Of a DNA stretch of 64,000 nt, positions 7,437-15,753 are shown in pieces. The DNA lies in assembly GCF_014650895.1 (NCBI RefSeq), contig NZ_BMVV01000005.1, positions 62,001 through 126,000 on the forward strand. Direction: 5' to 3'. Source of the DNA: Streptomyces omiyaensis (GTDB lineage: Bacteria > Actinomycetota > Actinomycetes > Streptomycetales > Streptomycetaceae). The translations under genes were made by a program, and so were the position numbers. The stretch's first letter is position 1, and every line of letters begins with the position of its first letter. Under the pieces are notes generated by a model. It was not told where the DNA came from. It did no database searches and saw nothing but the letters and a program-made list of their open reading frames with translations.

Positions 7437-10268
7437 TCAGGGTGCCCAGGGCGCCTCCAGGGACCAGCTGCTGTCGGCGGTCAGGGTCTGCGGACGGTCG
7501 GCGCCGGCACTGCCGGAGCCCGACGCGAGGTACACCGCGGACTCGAAGTGGCGCAGGAAGGAGCCGGGGACGTTCAGGGACTCGAAGGTGACCCCGGTCC
7601 CGCCGAGTCCGGGACGGGCGCACCAGGTGGCGTCCTCGCGGAAGAGGGCGGTGCCGTCGGACGGGGAGTTGCGGACCCGGCTCGCGGCGTGCCGGAGGAA
7701 CCGGCCGGGGTAGTTGACCGACTCGAAGGAGTAGCAGGACGAGTCGGCGAGACCGCGCCGGACGGTGTAGGTGGCGTCCTGCTTGAGCAGGGCGCCGCTG
7801 CCCGCGTTCACGACCTCGGTCCAGGCGAGGCTGTCGGCGTGCCGCAGGTAGCGGTCGGTGTGGCCCCAGGTGGTGACCCGCAGGGACCGGCGGACGTCGG
7901 TGGGGAGCAGGACGGAGCTGCGCCAGAGGGCGGGTTCGGTGGTGTTCCAGGTGGCGTCGGCGGCGAAGGAGGAGGCGGTGTCCCAGGGGTCGGGGCCGCC
8001 GCTGCGGGCGAGGTGGACGGCGTCGGCGTAGTGGCGCAGGTAGGAGCCGGGGAAGTTCAGCGACTCGTACGAGGTGCCGCCGGCGGCGAGGCCGGGGCGG
8101 GCGCACCAGGTGGCGTCGGCGGCGAAGGTGCCGCCGGTGTCGGCGTCGACGCGGGCCCGGTCGCCGGCGTGGCGGAGGTAGCGGCCCGGCAGGTTCACCG
8201 ACTCGAAGGAGAGGCAGCGCGGGTCGGCGAGGCCGGGGACGGTGCGGAAGGAGGCGTCCTGGCGGGCGCCGTCGGCGGAGGCGGGGGTGAGGACGTCGGT
8301 GCGGGCGAGGGAGTCGGCGTGGCGGAGGTAGCGGGCGGTGTGGCCGGGGGTGGTGACCCGGAAGGACCGGACGTGGCCGAGGGTGTGGACGGGGGTCGAG
8401 CCGAGGTTGCGGGAGGCCGCGATCAGGGTGCCGTGGGCGGCGCGGAGCCGGGCGGTGTCGACCTTCTGGATCCTGCGGTCGTAGGTGAGGAGGCCGTTGT
8501 ACTCGCCCTCGACGTCGGTGATCTCGGTGTAGACGTAGGCGGAGACGCCCTTCGTGGTCATGAGGCGCTGGACGTCGCGGACCATGCCGGTGTACCGGTC
8601 GTCGAGCTGTGCGGCGCTGCCGACCTGCTCGTAGGCGAAGAACTGTCCGTTCGGGCTGTACTCGTGGCCGGGGGTGCGCAGTCCGATGCCGCCGAACTCG
8701 CCGAGGACGGAGATCCGGGTGGCGGAGGGGCGGGGGGCGTCGGGGCCGGTGTAGACGTGCCAGTCGATCATGTCGCCGGTGCCGGGATCGCCCTTGGAGG
8801 CGCAGCAGTTGTAGCCGCTGTGGGCGTTCATCAGGCGGGCGGGGTCCTGGTTCTCCAGGGCGGTGGTGATCCGGCGGGTGTCGTCGAGGTTCCACTCGCC
8901 CCAGCCCTCGTTGAAGGGGACGTAGGCGACGACGGCCGGGGAGAAGCGGTGTTCGTCGACGATCTCGCGCGCCTCGGTCTCGAACTGCGCGATCTGGGCG
9001 GGGGTGCGGGTGGAGTCGAAGGCCTGGGTGGAGGGGATGTCCTGCCAGACGAGGAGTCCGAGCCGGTCCGCGTGGTAGTACCAGCGGGCGGGTTCGACCT
9101 TGATGTGCTTGCGGACCATGTTGAAGCCGAGGTCCTTGTGCTTGACGAGGTCGGAGGCGAGGGCGGCGTCGGTCGGGGCGGTGTAGAGGCCGTCGGGCCA
9201 GAAGCCCTGGTCGAGGGTGCCGATCTGGAAGACGAACTCGCCGTTGAGGGTGGGCCGCAGGACGCCGTCGACGCGTTGGGTGCCGACCTCGCGCATGCCG
9301 AAGTAGCTGGTGACGGTGTCGACGGCGGCGCCGCCGGCGTCGCGGAGGGTGACCCGGAGGTCGTACAGGAAGGGGTCGTCCGGCGACCAGCGGCGGGCGT
9401 TCGGGACGGGGACGGCGAATTCGGTGAAGCCGCCGGTGGCGGTGGAGACGACCTGGCCGCCGCCGATGGCCTCGGCGCGGACGGTGTGGCCGGTGGTGGA
9501 GCCCCGGGTGAAGACCTTCACGCGGGCGGTGCCGGCGGCGAGGTCGGGGCGGATGTCGACGGAGTGGATCGAGGTGACGGGGGTGGGCTCCAGCCAGACG
9601 GTCTGCCAGATGCCGCTGGTGGGGGTGTAGAAGATGCCGCTGGGGTCGGTGGTCTGCTTGCCGACCGGCTGCTTCTCGCCGCGGGCGTCGGTGGGGTCGT
9701 AGACGCGGACGACGATCTCGTTGGCGGCGCCGGCGCGCAGCTGCGGGGTGACGTCGACCTCGAAGCGGTCGTAGCCGCCCTTGTGGCTGGTGACGCGGGT
9801 GCCGTTGACCCAGACGGTGGCCTCGTAGTCGACGGCTCCGAAGTGGAGCTGGACGCGGCGGCCGTTCCAGTCCGGCGGGACGGTGAAGGTGCGGCGGTAG
9901 AACATCAGGTCCCGGTCGTCGTTGCGCATGATGCCGGAGAGCGCGGACTCGACGGGGTACGGGACGAGGATGCGCTCCGGGAGGGTCCGGCCGAGCGGGG
10001 GCGCGGCCTCGCGGTCGACGTTCCCGGCGCCGTTGGTGGGCGGGTTGAGGAACTCCCACTCCCCGTTGAGGGACATCCAGTCGGGCCGCGTCATCTGGGG
10101 GCGCGGGTATTCGGGCAGGGGGTTCGTGGTGGACACCTGACCGGTCCACGGGGTGGTGAGGGGCGGCGTCCTGGGGACGACGGCGGCGGTCGCGGTGGTG
10201 GTGGCGGCGAGGACGAGTCCTCCGGCCGTCATCAGCAGGGCCGCGAGAAAGGCGACGATGCGTCGCAT
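7437..10268 (-). CDS. Secreted glycoside hydrolase family 2 enzyme with two AbfB-type modules
   Basis: A 943-aa secreted protein: signal peptide (about 1-29), GH2 N-terminal domain beginning near TTNPLPEYPRPQ, Ig-like domain, TIM barrel, then two consecutive beta-trefoil AbfB (CBM42-like) modules (about 640-785 and 790-935). Their repeats have patterns such as GHTARYLRHADSLA, SFESVNLPGRYLRH and SYESLNFPGSYLRH. The acid/base is predicted as Glu454 (FNEGWGEW) and the nucleophile as Glu524 (GEFGG). It shares LPEYPRPQ and the (S/T)GIWQTVW region with the convergent GH2 enzyme, so the two are paralogues with different binding modules. AbfB modules bind arabinofuranose side chains in known cases, which supports a furanoside substrate. 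ATG at 10268 follows AGGAGG. Confidence 0.88.
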   Translation of the reverse strand: MRRIVAFLAALLMTAGGLVLAATTTATAAVVPRTPPLTTPWTGQVSTTNPLPEYPRPQMTRPDWMSLNGEWEFLNPPTNGAGNVDREAAPPLGRTLPERILVPYPVESALSGIMRNDDRDLMFYRRTFTVPPDWNGRRVQLHFGAVDYEATVWVNGTRVTSHKGGYDRFEVDVTPQLRAGAANEIVVRVYDPTDARGEKQPVGKQTTDPSGIFYTPTSGIWQTVWLEPTPVTSIHSVDIRPDLAAGTARVKVFTRGSTTGHTVRAEAIGGGQVVSTATGGFTEFAVPVPNARRWSPDDPFLYDLRVTLRDAGGAAVDTVTSYFGMREVGTQRVDGVLRPTLNGEFVFQIGTLDQGFWPDGLYTAPTDAALASDLVKHKDLGFNMVRKHIKVEPARWYYHADRLGLLVWQDIPSTQAFDSTRTPAQIAQFETEAREIVDEHRFSPAVVAYVPFNEGWGEWNLDDTRRITTALENQDPARLMNAHSGYNCCASKGDPGTGDMIDWHVYTGPDAPRPSATRISVLGEFGGIGLRTPGHEYSPNGQFFAYEQVGSAAQLDDRYTGMVRDVQRLMTTKGVSAYVYTEITDVEGEYNGLLTYDRRIQKVDTARLRAAHGTLIAASRNLGSTPVHTLGHVRSFRVTTPGHTARYLRHADSLARTDVLTPASADGARQDASFRTVPGLADPRCLSFESVNLPGRYLRHAGDRARVDADTGGTFAADATWCARPGLAAGGTSYESLNFPGSYLRHYADAVHLARSGGPDPWDTASSFAADATWNTTEPALWRSSVLLPTDVRRSLRVTTWGHTDRYLRHADSLAWTEVVNAGSGALLKQDATYTVRRGLADSSCYSFESVNYPGRFLRHAASRVRNSPSDGTALFREDATWCARPGLGGTGVTFESLNVPGSFLRHFESAVYLASGSGSAGADRPQTLTADSSWSLEAPWAP

Positions 10269-10622
10269 CGAACTCCTCCTGGGCAGGAAGGCGCGCGGAG
10301 CCCCCGGCGCGCCGGGGGCGTGCGTCCGGCGTGCGGGAGGTCCGTGCGGAGTTGGCGAGCGGCTCGTGCAGGGGGCGAGTGCCCCGCGTCTCGGGGGACC
10401 GAGGTGCCGGGGAACCTAACACGGAACACAGATCAACGGAATCCCCCCAGAAAATCCAAGGAATCCAACATTTAGCGCCACAAGGCCCAGACCGGCCGAC
10501 GCACCTCTATTGACGTGCACACTTCACGCAGTGATGCTTCGATACGGGATTACATCGTTGTACAGCAGGCCGGCCGGTGAACGGGAGCGGTCATGGAGCG
10601 TGCCCGGGGGCGAGCCGCGGCG
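10269..10622. other. 354-bp promoter region of the AbfB-GH2 gene
   Basis: No gene is seen here. The stretch is less G+C rich around 10430-10560 than its neighbours, as expected for a promoter. It holds the operator at 10551-10562. I cannot pick -35/-10 boxes with confidence. Confidence 0.5.
10551..10562. promoter_or_regulatory. LacI-type operator 4
   Basis: TACATCGTTGTA reads TACAACGATGTA on the minus strand, with TACA/TGTA arms and the ACAACG half-site shared with operators 1 and 2. It lies 283 bp upstream of the leftward GH2 gene, linking that gene to the same regulon. Confidence 0.5.
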
Positions 10623-11660
10623 TCAGGCCGGCGGTGCGGTGCTGCTCCGGACCACCAGGCGGGTGGCGAGCTCGACGCGCAGGTTCTCCACGTGCTCGCC
10701 GTCGATGATCCGCAGCAGCGTGTGGGCCGCCATCGCCGCCATGTCGAAGAGCGGCTGGCGGACCGTGGTGAGCGGCGGATGCGTCCAGCGCGCCACCGGC
10801 AGGTCGTCGAAGCCGACGATGCCGACGTCCTCCGGGATCCTGTGCCCCCGGCTCCTCAACTCCTCGTAGGCGCCGAGGGCCTGGAGGTCGCTGGCGGCGA
10901 AGATCGCCGTGGGCGGGGCCTCCCCCGCCGCCTCCAGCGCGTCCAGCAGCCGGGCGGTCTCGCGGCGGCCCGAGGCGTCGTTGAAGTCGCCGTGCCGCAC
11001 GAAGCCCTCGGGGACCGGCAGTTCGGCCTGCTCCATCGTCGCCCGGTAGCCGTCGGCACGGGCCCGGCTGCACAACAGCTGCCGGGGACCGGCCAGATGG
11101 GCGATCCTGGTGTGGCCCAGGCCGATCAGGTGCTCGGTGGCGGCCACCGCCCCGGCCCAGTTGGTGGCGCCGACCGTCGGCACCAGCGCGTCGGCCTGGC
11201 CGACCGGGTCGAGCAGGACGAAGGGCACGTCCATCGCCGCGAGCCTGCGCCGCTGCTGCCGGGTCAGATCGGAGACGACGAGGATCGCGCCGCTGCTCCG
11301 GCGCGCCGCGAGCTGCTCGATCCACTCGCGGGTGTCGGCGCTGCGGCCGTGGACGGCGGAGAGCACCATGCTCGCGCCGGCCTCGTGCAGCACCTCGTCC
11401 ACGCCCCGCACGATCTCGATCGACCAGAGGCTGTCGAGCTCGTTGAGCACCAGGTCGACGACGCTGCCCCGGCGGCGGGCCGGACGCCGCCGGTAGCCGA
11501 GGGCGTCCGCCACCTCCTCGACGCGCTCCTTGGTGTCGGCCGAGATGTCGGTGCGCCCGTTGAGGACCTTGGAGACGGTGGAGACGGAGACCCCTGCCTC
11601 GGCCGCGACCATGTGCAGGGTGACCCTGCCGCCCGGGGCGTCGGTGCGCTCCTCCGCCAT
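10623..11660 (-). CDS. LacI-family transcriptional regulator
   Basis: A 345-aa repressor with an N-terminal LacI helix-turn-helix (about residues 13-65: VTLHMVAAEAGVSVSTVSKV, then LNG) followed by a periplasmic-binding-like effector domain (IRG-type strand motifs such as GIVGFDDLPVA and TTVRQPLFDMA near the end). ATG at 11660 has an AG-rich Shine-Dalgarno sequence. It lies 95 bp downstream of the GH43 gene in the same direction, so it may be the last gene of the binding protein-MalF-MalG-GH43 operon, and it precedes the AbfB-GH2 gene. It could act on the CGAAAA/TTTTCG palindromes at 17.1 kb, on the AACGTT-type operators, or both; the sequence alone does not decide. Confidence 0.95.
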   Translation of the reverse strand: MAEERTDAPGGRVTLHMVAAEAGVSVSTVSKVLNGRTDISADTKERVEEVADALGYRRRPARRRGSVVDLVLNELDSLWSIEIVRGVDEVLHEAGASMVLSAVHGRSADTREWIEQLAARRSSGAILVVSDLTRQQRRRLAAMDVPFVLLDPVGQADALVPTVGATNWAGAVAATEHLIGLGHTRIAHLAGPRQLLCSRARADGYRATMEQAELPVPEGFVRHGDFNDASGRRETARLLDALEAAGEAPPTAIFAASDLQALGAYEELRSRGHRIPEDVGIVGFDDLPVARWTHPPLTTVRQPLFDMAAMAAHTLLRIIDGEHVENLRVELATRLVVRSSTAPPA

Positions 11661-11755
11661 GCCCTGCCTTCCGCTCGTCGGGTGGGGGTGCCCACCGGCT
11701 GTCCTGCCGAAGCCTAACGGGCGGCGCCGCCGCCGCCCGCCGGGATCCGCACGGG

Positions 11756-13579
11756 TCACGACCGCTCCCGGTAGACGGGCCGGGTGAAGTCGGCCGGCGC
11801 CCGCCCGCCGGTGAGGTCCTGCGCGCACAGTCCGGCGAAGGCGCCCGTGAAGCCCCAGGCCGTGTAGTGGCCGGTCGCCGGGTCGCCCCGGGTCGCGCCC
11901 TCGTCGGAGAGCGGTGACACGTCGAGCGCGTCGCCGAGGGGCCGCCAGCGCGCGCCCGCGCCGCTGCCGCCCCCCGCGTCGTCCGCGCCCCGGTCGCCGG
12001 CGCCGTCGTGGCTGCCGCCGCCCCCGCCGTCGGCCCCGGCCGGCCGCCAGGAGAAGCGGCCCTCGGCTCCCCGGACCGTGAGCCGCAGCTCCACCGGCCC
12101 GTCCCCGGCCGGCAGGGGCGCGGCCGGCTCGCCGTAGCGGCCGTGCGCGCACACGCCGAGCCGGAGCACCCGGCCCAGCTCCTCGTCCCAGGTCAGGTGC
12201 GCGTAGTGCCAGAGGGTGGTGTTGTAGTAGTGGACCAGGCCCGCCATCGTCAGCGGCGAGTCGGGGCGGGCGTCGAGGCGGACCGAGAAGTCGAAGTCGA
12301 CGGCCTGCTGGCGGCGGGCGACGAGGCTCTGCCCGTGCGTGGAGCCGAGCGACTGCCCGCCGTACAGCCGCACTCCGCCGGGCAGCGGCGCCAGCCATCC
12401 GGGGTCGGGGTGGCGGCGCAGCGCCGACCACGGCGGCGCGAGCCGGGCCGAGTCCGCGGAGACGAGCGCCTCCGGACCGCCGGACCCGGCCGGCGCGGGC
12501 CGCGGGGGCGCGGGGGCGGGAGGTGCGGCCGGCGGGACCGGACGCCCGGCGGCCGGGGCCCGGACGACGGTGCGGGGCAGGGCCTCGCCGCCGCGGACCG
12601 GCGCGTCGCCCGCGAGGCGGGGCCAGCCGTCGGCCGTCCACTCCACCCGCTGGAGCGCGGTCTCGCGCCCGAGGACGCAGGCGCCGCGCGGGGTCAGCGG
12701 GCGGGCGGTCAGGTGGGCCAGGTACCACTCCCCCTCCGGGGTCTCGACGAGGCTCCCGTGGCCCGCCTTCTGGAGCGGCGCCTCCGGGTGGTGCCGGGAG
12801 GTCAGGAGGGGGCCGGCGGGGTCCGCCTCGTACGGGCCGGTGAGGGAGCGGGAGCGGGCGACGGTCACGGCGTGGCCCCAGGAGGTGCCGCCCTCGGCGG
12901 TCACGAGGTAGTGGAAGCCGCCCCGGCGGTAGAGGTGCGGTCCCTCGGTGTGGGCGAGGGCGGTGCCGGTGAAGACGCGGTGCACGGCGCCGGTGACCGC
13001 ACCCCGGACGCGGTCCCACTCCTGGAGCAGGATCCCGGCGAAGGGGTGCCGGCCGGGGCGGTGGTCCCACTCCATCCACACCGCCCAGCTGCGTCCGTCG
13101 CCGTCCGGCCCGTCGTCGTGGAAGAGGGAGGGGTCGAAGCCGTGCGAGGGGAAGGGGACGGGGTCGGACCAGGGACCGTCGAGGGAGGGGGCGGTGGTGA
13201 CGTGGTTGCGGACGTCCTTGAAGGCTCCGGCGAGGTTGGTGACGTCGCTGTAGACGAGGTGGAAGAGGCCGTCGGCGTGCGAGAGGCAGGGAGCCCACAC
13301 GCCGCCGGAGTCGGGGCGGCCCGCCAGGTCGAGCAGCCGGGCCTCCCTGAGGACTCCGCCGAGCGGGGTCCAGTGCACGAGGTCGCGGGAGTGGTGGACG
13401 GTGACGCCGGGCGCCCACTCGAAGGTGGAGGTGGCGATGTAGTAGTCGTCGCCGACGCGGAGGATCGACGGGTCGGGGTGGAAGCCGGGCAGCACGGGGT
13501 TGACGAGGACCGCGTCGCCGGGGGCGGAAGGGGCGGTGAGGGGCGGGACGGGGGTGCCGAGGGCGGGCCCGGAGGTCAT
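11756..13579 (-). CDS. Glycoside hydrolase family 43 enzyme (beta-xylosidase/arabinofuranosidase type)
   Basis: A 607-aa protein with no signal peptide, so probably cytoplasmic and acting on imported oligosaccharides. The five-bladed propeller starts at NPVLPGFHPDPSIL with the predicted base Asp36; HGFDPSLFHDD supplies the pKa-modulating Asp; HTEGPHLY supplies the acid Glu212. The C-terminal half (about 385-600, with VDFDFSVRLDARPD and AGLVHYYNTTLWHYAHL) is the beta-sandwich found in GH43 xylosidases. A Gly/Asp-rich low-complexity insertion interrupts that domain near 510-545. ATG at 13579 follows AGGAG. It is cotranscribed with the MalG/MalF importer genes upstream. Confidence 0.9.
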   Translation of the reverse strand: MTSGPALGTPVPPLTAPSAPGDAVLVNPVLPGFHPDPSILRVGDDYYIATSTFEWAPGVTVHHSRDLVHWTPLGGVLREARLLDLAGRPDSGGVWAPCLSHADGLFHLVYSDVTNLAGAFKDVRNHVTTAPSLDGPWSDPVPFPSHGFDPSLFHDDGPDGDGRSWAVWMEWDHRPGRHPFAGILLQEWDRVRGAVTGAVHRVFTGTALAHTEGPHLYRRGGFHYLVTAEGGTSWGHAVTVARSRSLTGPYEADPAGPLLTSRHHPEAPLQKAGHGSLVETPEGEWYLAHLTARPLTPRGACVLGRETALQRVEWTADGWPRLAGDAPVRGGEALPRTVVRAPAAGRPVPPAAPPAPAPPRPAPAGSGGPEALVSADSARLAPPWSALRRHPDPGWLAPLPGGVRLYGGQSLGSTHGQSLVARRQQAVDFDFSVRLDARPDSPLTMAGLVHYYNTTLWHYAHLTWDEELGRVLRLGVCAHGRYGEPAAPLPAGDGPVELRLTVRGAEGRFSWRPAGADGGGGGSHDGAGDRGADDAGGGSGAGARWRPLGDALDVSPLSDEGATRGDPATGHYTAWGFTGAFAGLCAQDLTGGRAPADFTRPVYRERS

Positions 13580-13600
13580 GTGCTCCTGCTTTCGGGAAGG

Positions 13601-14512
13601 TCAGCCCTTGACGGCTCCGGCCATCACGCCGGAGACGATGCGGCGGGCGAGGACGGTGAAGGCGACGAGGACGGGGAGGGCCGAGACGACGACGCCGGCG
13701 AGCATCAGGGTGTAGTCGGTGTAGTAGCCGGCGGCGAGCTGGTTCAGCGCGATCTGGACGGTGCCGTTCTCCGGCGGGAGGGCGATCAGCGGCCAGAAGT
13801 AGTCGTTCCAGGCGAACATGAAGGTGAAGAGGCCGAGCACGGTGGCGGTGGTGCGGACGCCGGGGACGACGACGTGCCAGTACGTGCGCAGCAGTCCGGC
13901 GCCGTCGACCCGGGCGGCCTCGACGAGTTCGTCGGGGATGTTCTCCTCGACGGCCTGACGCATCCAGAAGACGCCGACGGCGGAGACCAGCGCGGGCACG
14001 ATGAGCGCCGACAGCTTCCCGTACATGCCGAGGTCGGTGACGAGGATGTAGAGGGGGATCACACCCAGCTGGGTCGGGACCATCAGGGTCACGACGACGC
14101 AGCCGAGGAGGAAGTCCCTTCCCCGGAAGCGGAGTTTGGCGAAGGCGAAGCCCGCGAGCGAGGACAGCAGCACGTTGGAGACGGCGGTGGTGCCGGCGAC
14201 GAGGAAGGAGTTCCCCAGCGCCTGCCAGAACGCGGACAGTTCGAAGACGCGCTGGATGTTCTCGATCAGATGGCCGCCGGGAACCAGCGACGGGGTGGTG
14301 CCGGCGAGGACGGAGTTGTCGTCGTGGGAGGCCACGACGAAGCTCCAGTACAGCGGGAAGACGGAGGCGGCGGTGACGGCGGCGAGGAGCAGGTGGGCGA
14401 GGGGGCCCGCCGCGTCGAGCCGCCGGACGCGGCGCGGGACGGCGCGGAAGGGGCCGGCCGGGGCGCGGGGCGGGCGGGGGCGGGTCCGGGTGGGCGGCGC
14501 GGAGACGGCCAT
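13601..14512 (-). CDS. Carbohydrate ABC transporter permease, MalG type
   Basis: A 303-aa inner-membrane protein with about six hydrophobic segments after a basic N-terminal leader. The cytoplasmic EAA loop reads EAARVDGAGLLRTYWHVVVP, the site that contacts the ATPase. ATG at 14512 follows GGAGGA. It lies 21 bp before the GH43 gene and 29 bp after the MalF-type gene. No ATPase gene is present nearby; in Streptomyces such importers share the multitask ATPase MsiK encoded elsewhere. Confidence 0.94.
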   Translation of the reverse strand: MAVSAPPTRTRPRPPRAPAGPFRAVPRRVRRLDAAGPLAHLLLAAVTAASVFPLYWSFVVASHDDNSVLAGTTPSLVPGGHLIENIQRVFELSAFWQALGNSFLVAGTTAVSNVLLSSLAGFAFAKLRFRGRDFLLGCVVVTLMVPTQLGVIPLYILVTDLGMYGKLSALIVPALVSAVGVFWMRQAVEENIPDELVEAARVDGAGLLRTYWHVVVPGVRTTATVLGLFTFMFAWNDYFWPLIALPPENGTVQIALNQLAAGYYTDYTLMLAGVVVSALPVLVAFTVLARRIVSGVMAGAVKG

Positions 14513-14541
14513 GGGGTGTCCTCCGGGACGGGGCGGGCGGG

Positions 14542-15489
14542 TCAGGGGCGGCGCGGGCGGCGGGCGAGCACGAGGTTCACGGCCGCCACGACGGCGATGA
14601 CGAGGAAGAGCACCCAGGAGACGGCGGAGGCGTAGCCGGCGTCGTTGTTGATGAAGCCGTACTTGTAGAGCATCAGCGTCAGCGTCTGGAACTGGTGCTC
14701 CGCGCCGCCCTCGGCGTTGCCCTGCTGGTCGAAGAGGAAGGGTTCGGCGAAGAGCTGGAGCCCGCCGATGGTCGAGATGACGACGGTGAACAGGAGCGTC
14801 GGCCGGATGGCGGGCAGGGTGACCTTGCGGAAGGTGAGGAGGCGGGAGGCGCCGTCGATCGCGGCGGACTCGTAGAGCTCGCGCGGGACGGCCTGCATGG
14901 CGGCGAGGTAGATGAGGGCGTTGTAGCCGGTCCACCGCCACATGACCATGAAGCTGATGGCGAGGTGCGAACTCCAGGTGTCGGCGGTCCAGTCGACGGG
15001 GGCGTCGATGAGGCCGAGCCCCTGGAGGGCCCCGTTGACGACGCCGTAGTCCCGGCCGAAGAGCTGGGAGAAGACGAGGGCGACGGCGACGACGGAGACG
15101 TACTGGGGGACGAGCACGAGGGCGCGCCAGACGGTGCGGGCCCGCAGGTGGCGGTCGAGCAGCCAGGCGACGGCGAGGGCGGCGAGGAGCTGGGGGACCG
15201 TGGAGAGCAGGAAGATGCTGAGGGTGTTGAAGAGGGCGGTGAGGAAGTCGGCGTCGTCGAGGAGCCGCCGGAAGTTGGCCAGGCCCACCCACTCCCCCTG
15301 CCCGGCGAGCCGGTCCCAGTCGTGCAGGGAGACCCAGAGCGTCTGGAGGAGGGGGTAGGCGCCGAAGACGGCGAAGAGGAGGAAGAAGGGGGCGACGAAG
15401 AGGTACGGGAGCGGGCTCCGCCCCGGCCGCCGGCGCGGGCGCGGCGGCCCCGGTCGGCCGGTCGGGAGCGGGCGGGTCTGGACCGCCAT
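14542..15489 (-). CDS. Carbohydrate ABC transporter permease, MalF type
   Basis: A 315-aa inner-membrane protein with a basic Pro/Arg leader followed by six predicted helices. The EAA loop reads ESAAIDGASRLLTFRKVTLP. It pairs with the MalG-type permease just downstream and follows the binding lipoprotein gene after a 264-bp gap that contains a strong hairpin. ATG at 15489 has a weak GGAGG-like sequence upstream. Confidence 0.94.
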   Translation of the reverse strand: MAVQTRPLPTGRPGPPRPRRRPGRSPLPYLFVAPFFLLFAVFGAYPLLQTLWVSLHDWDRLAGQGEWVGLANFRRLLDDADFLTALFNTLSIFLLSTVPQLLAALAVAWLLDRHLRARTVWRALVLVPQYVSVVAVALVFSQLFGRDYGVVNGALQGLGLIDAPVDWTADTWSSHLAISFMVMWRWTGYNALIYLAAMQAVPRELYESAAIDGASRLLTFRKVTLPAIRPTLLFTVVISTIGGLQLFAEPFLFDQQGNAEGGAEHQFQTLTLMLYKYGFINNDAGYASAVSWVLFLVIAVVAAVNLVLARRPRRP

Positions 15490-15681
15490 GGGGGCCTCCG
15501 GGGAGGTGGGTGTCGGGTGGGAGCGGGGACGGGGCGCGGGAACGGGAACGGGGTACGGCGTCAGGGGCCGGGGTGCGAGGACGGGGCCGGGGCCGGGATC
15601 GGGGCCGGGATCCCGACCCGGTGGCCGGGTCAGGGGTACGGGTACGGGGTACGGCGTCCCGGAGCGCGGGGCGGGGCGCGG

Positions 15682-15722
15682 GCCGGCCCGCCGTGAGCGG
15701 CGTGGTGATGCGGCGGGCCGGC
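15682..15722 (-). terminator. Hairpin between binding-protein and permease genes
   Basis: GCCGGCCCGCCG (15682-15693) pairs perfectly with 15711-15722 over a 17-nt loop. It lies 32 bp after the binding-protein stop. In such operons an intercistronic hairpin usually makes the binding protein more abundant than the permeases. The rest of 15490-15681 is a G-rich stretch with imperfect GGGTACGGCGTC-type repeats. Confidence 0.6.
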
Positions 15723-15753
15723 GGTCTCGGGGGGGCGGGGCCGGTCGGCCTCG

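Noticed and set aside
7431..10475. A 1014-codon plus-strand frame over the AbfB-GH2 gene
   Set aside because: Gly/Val/Asp-rich shadow without domains or ribosome binding site.
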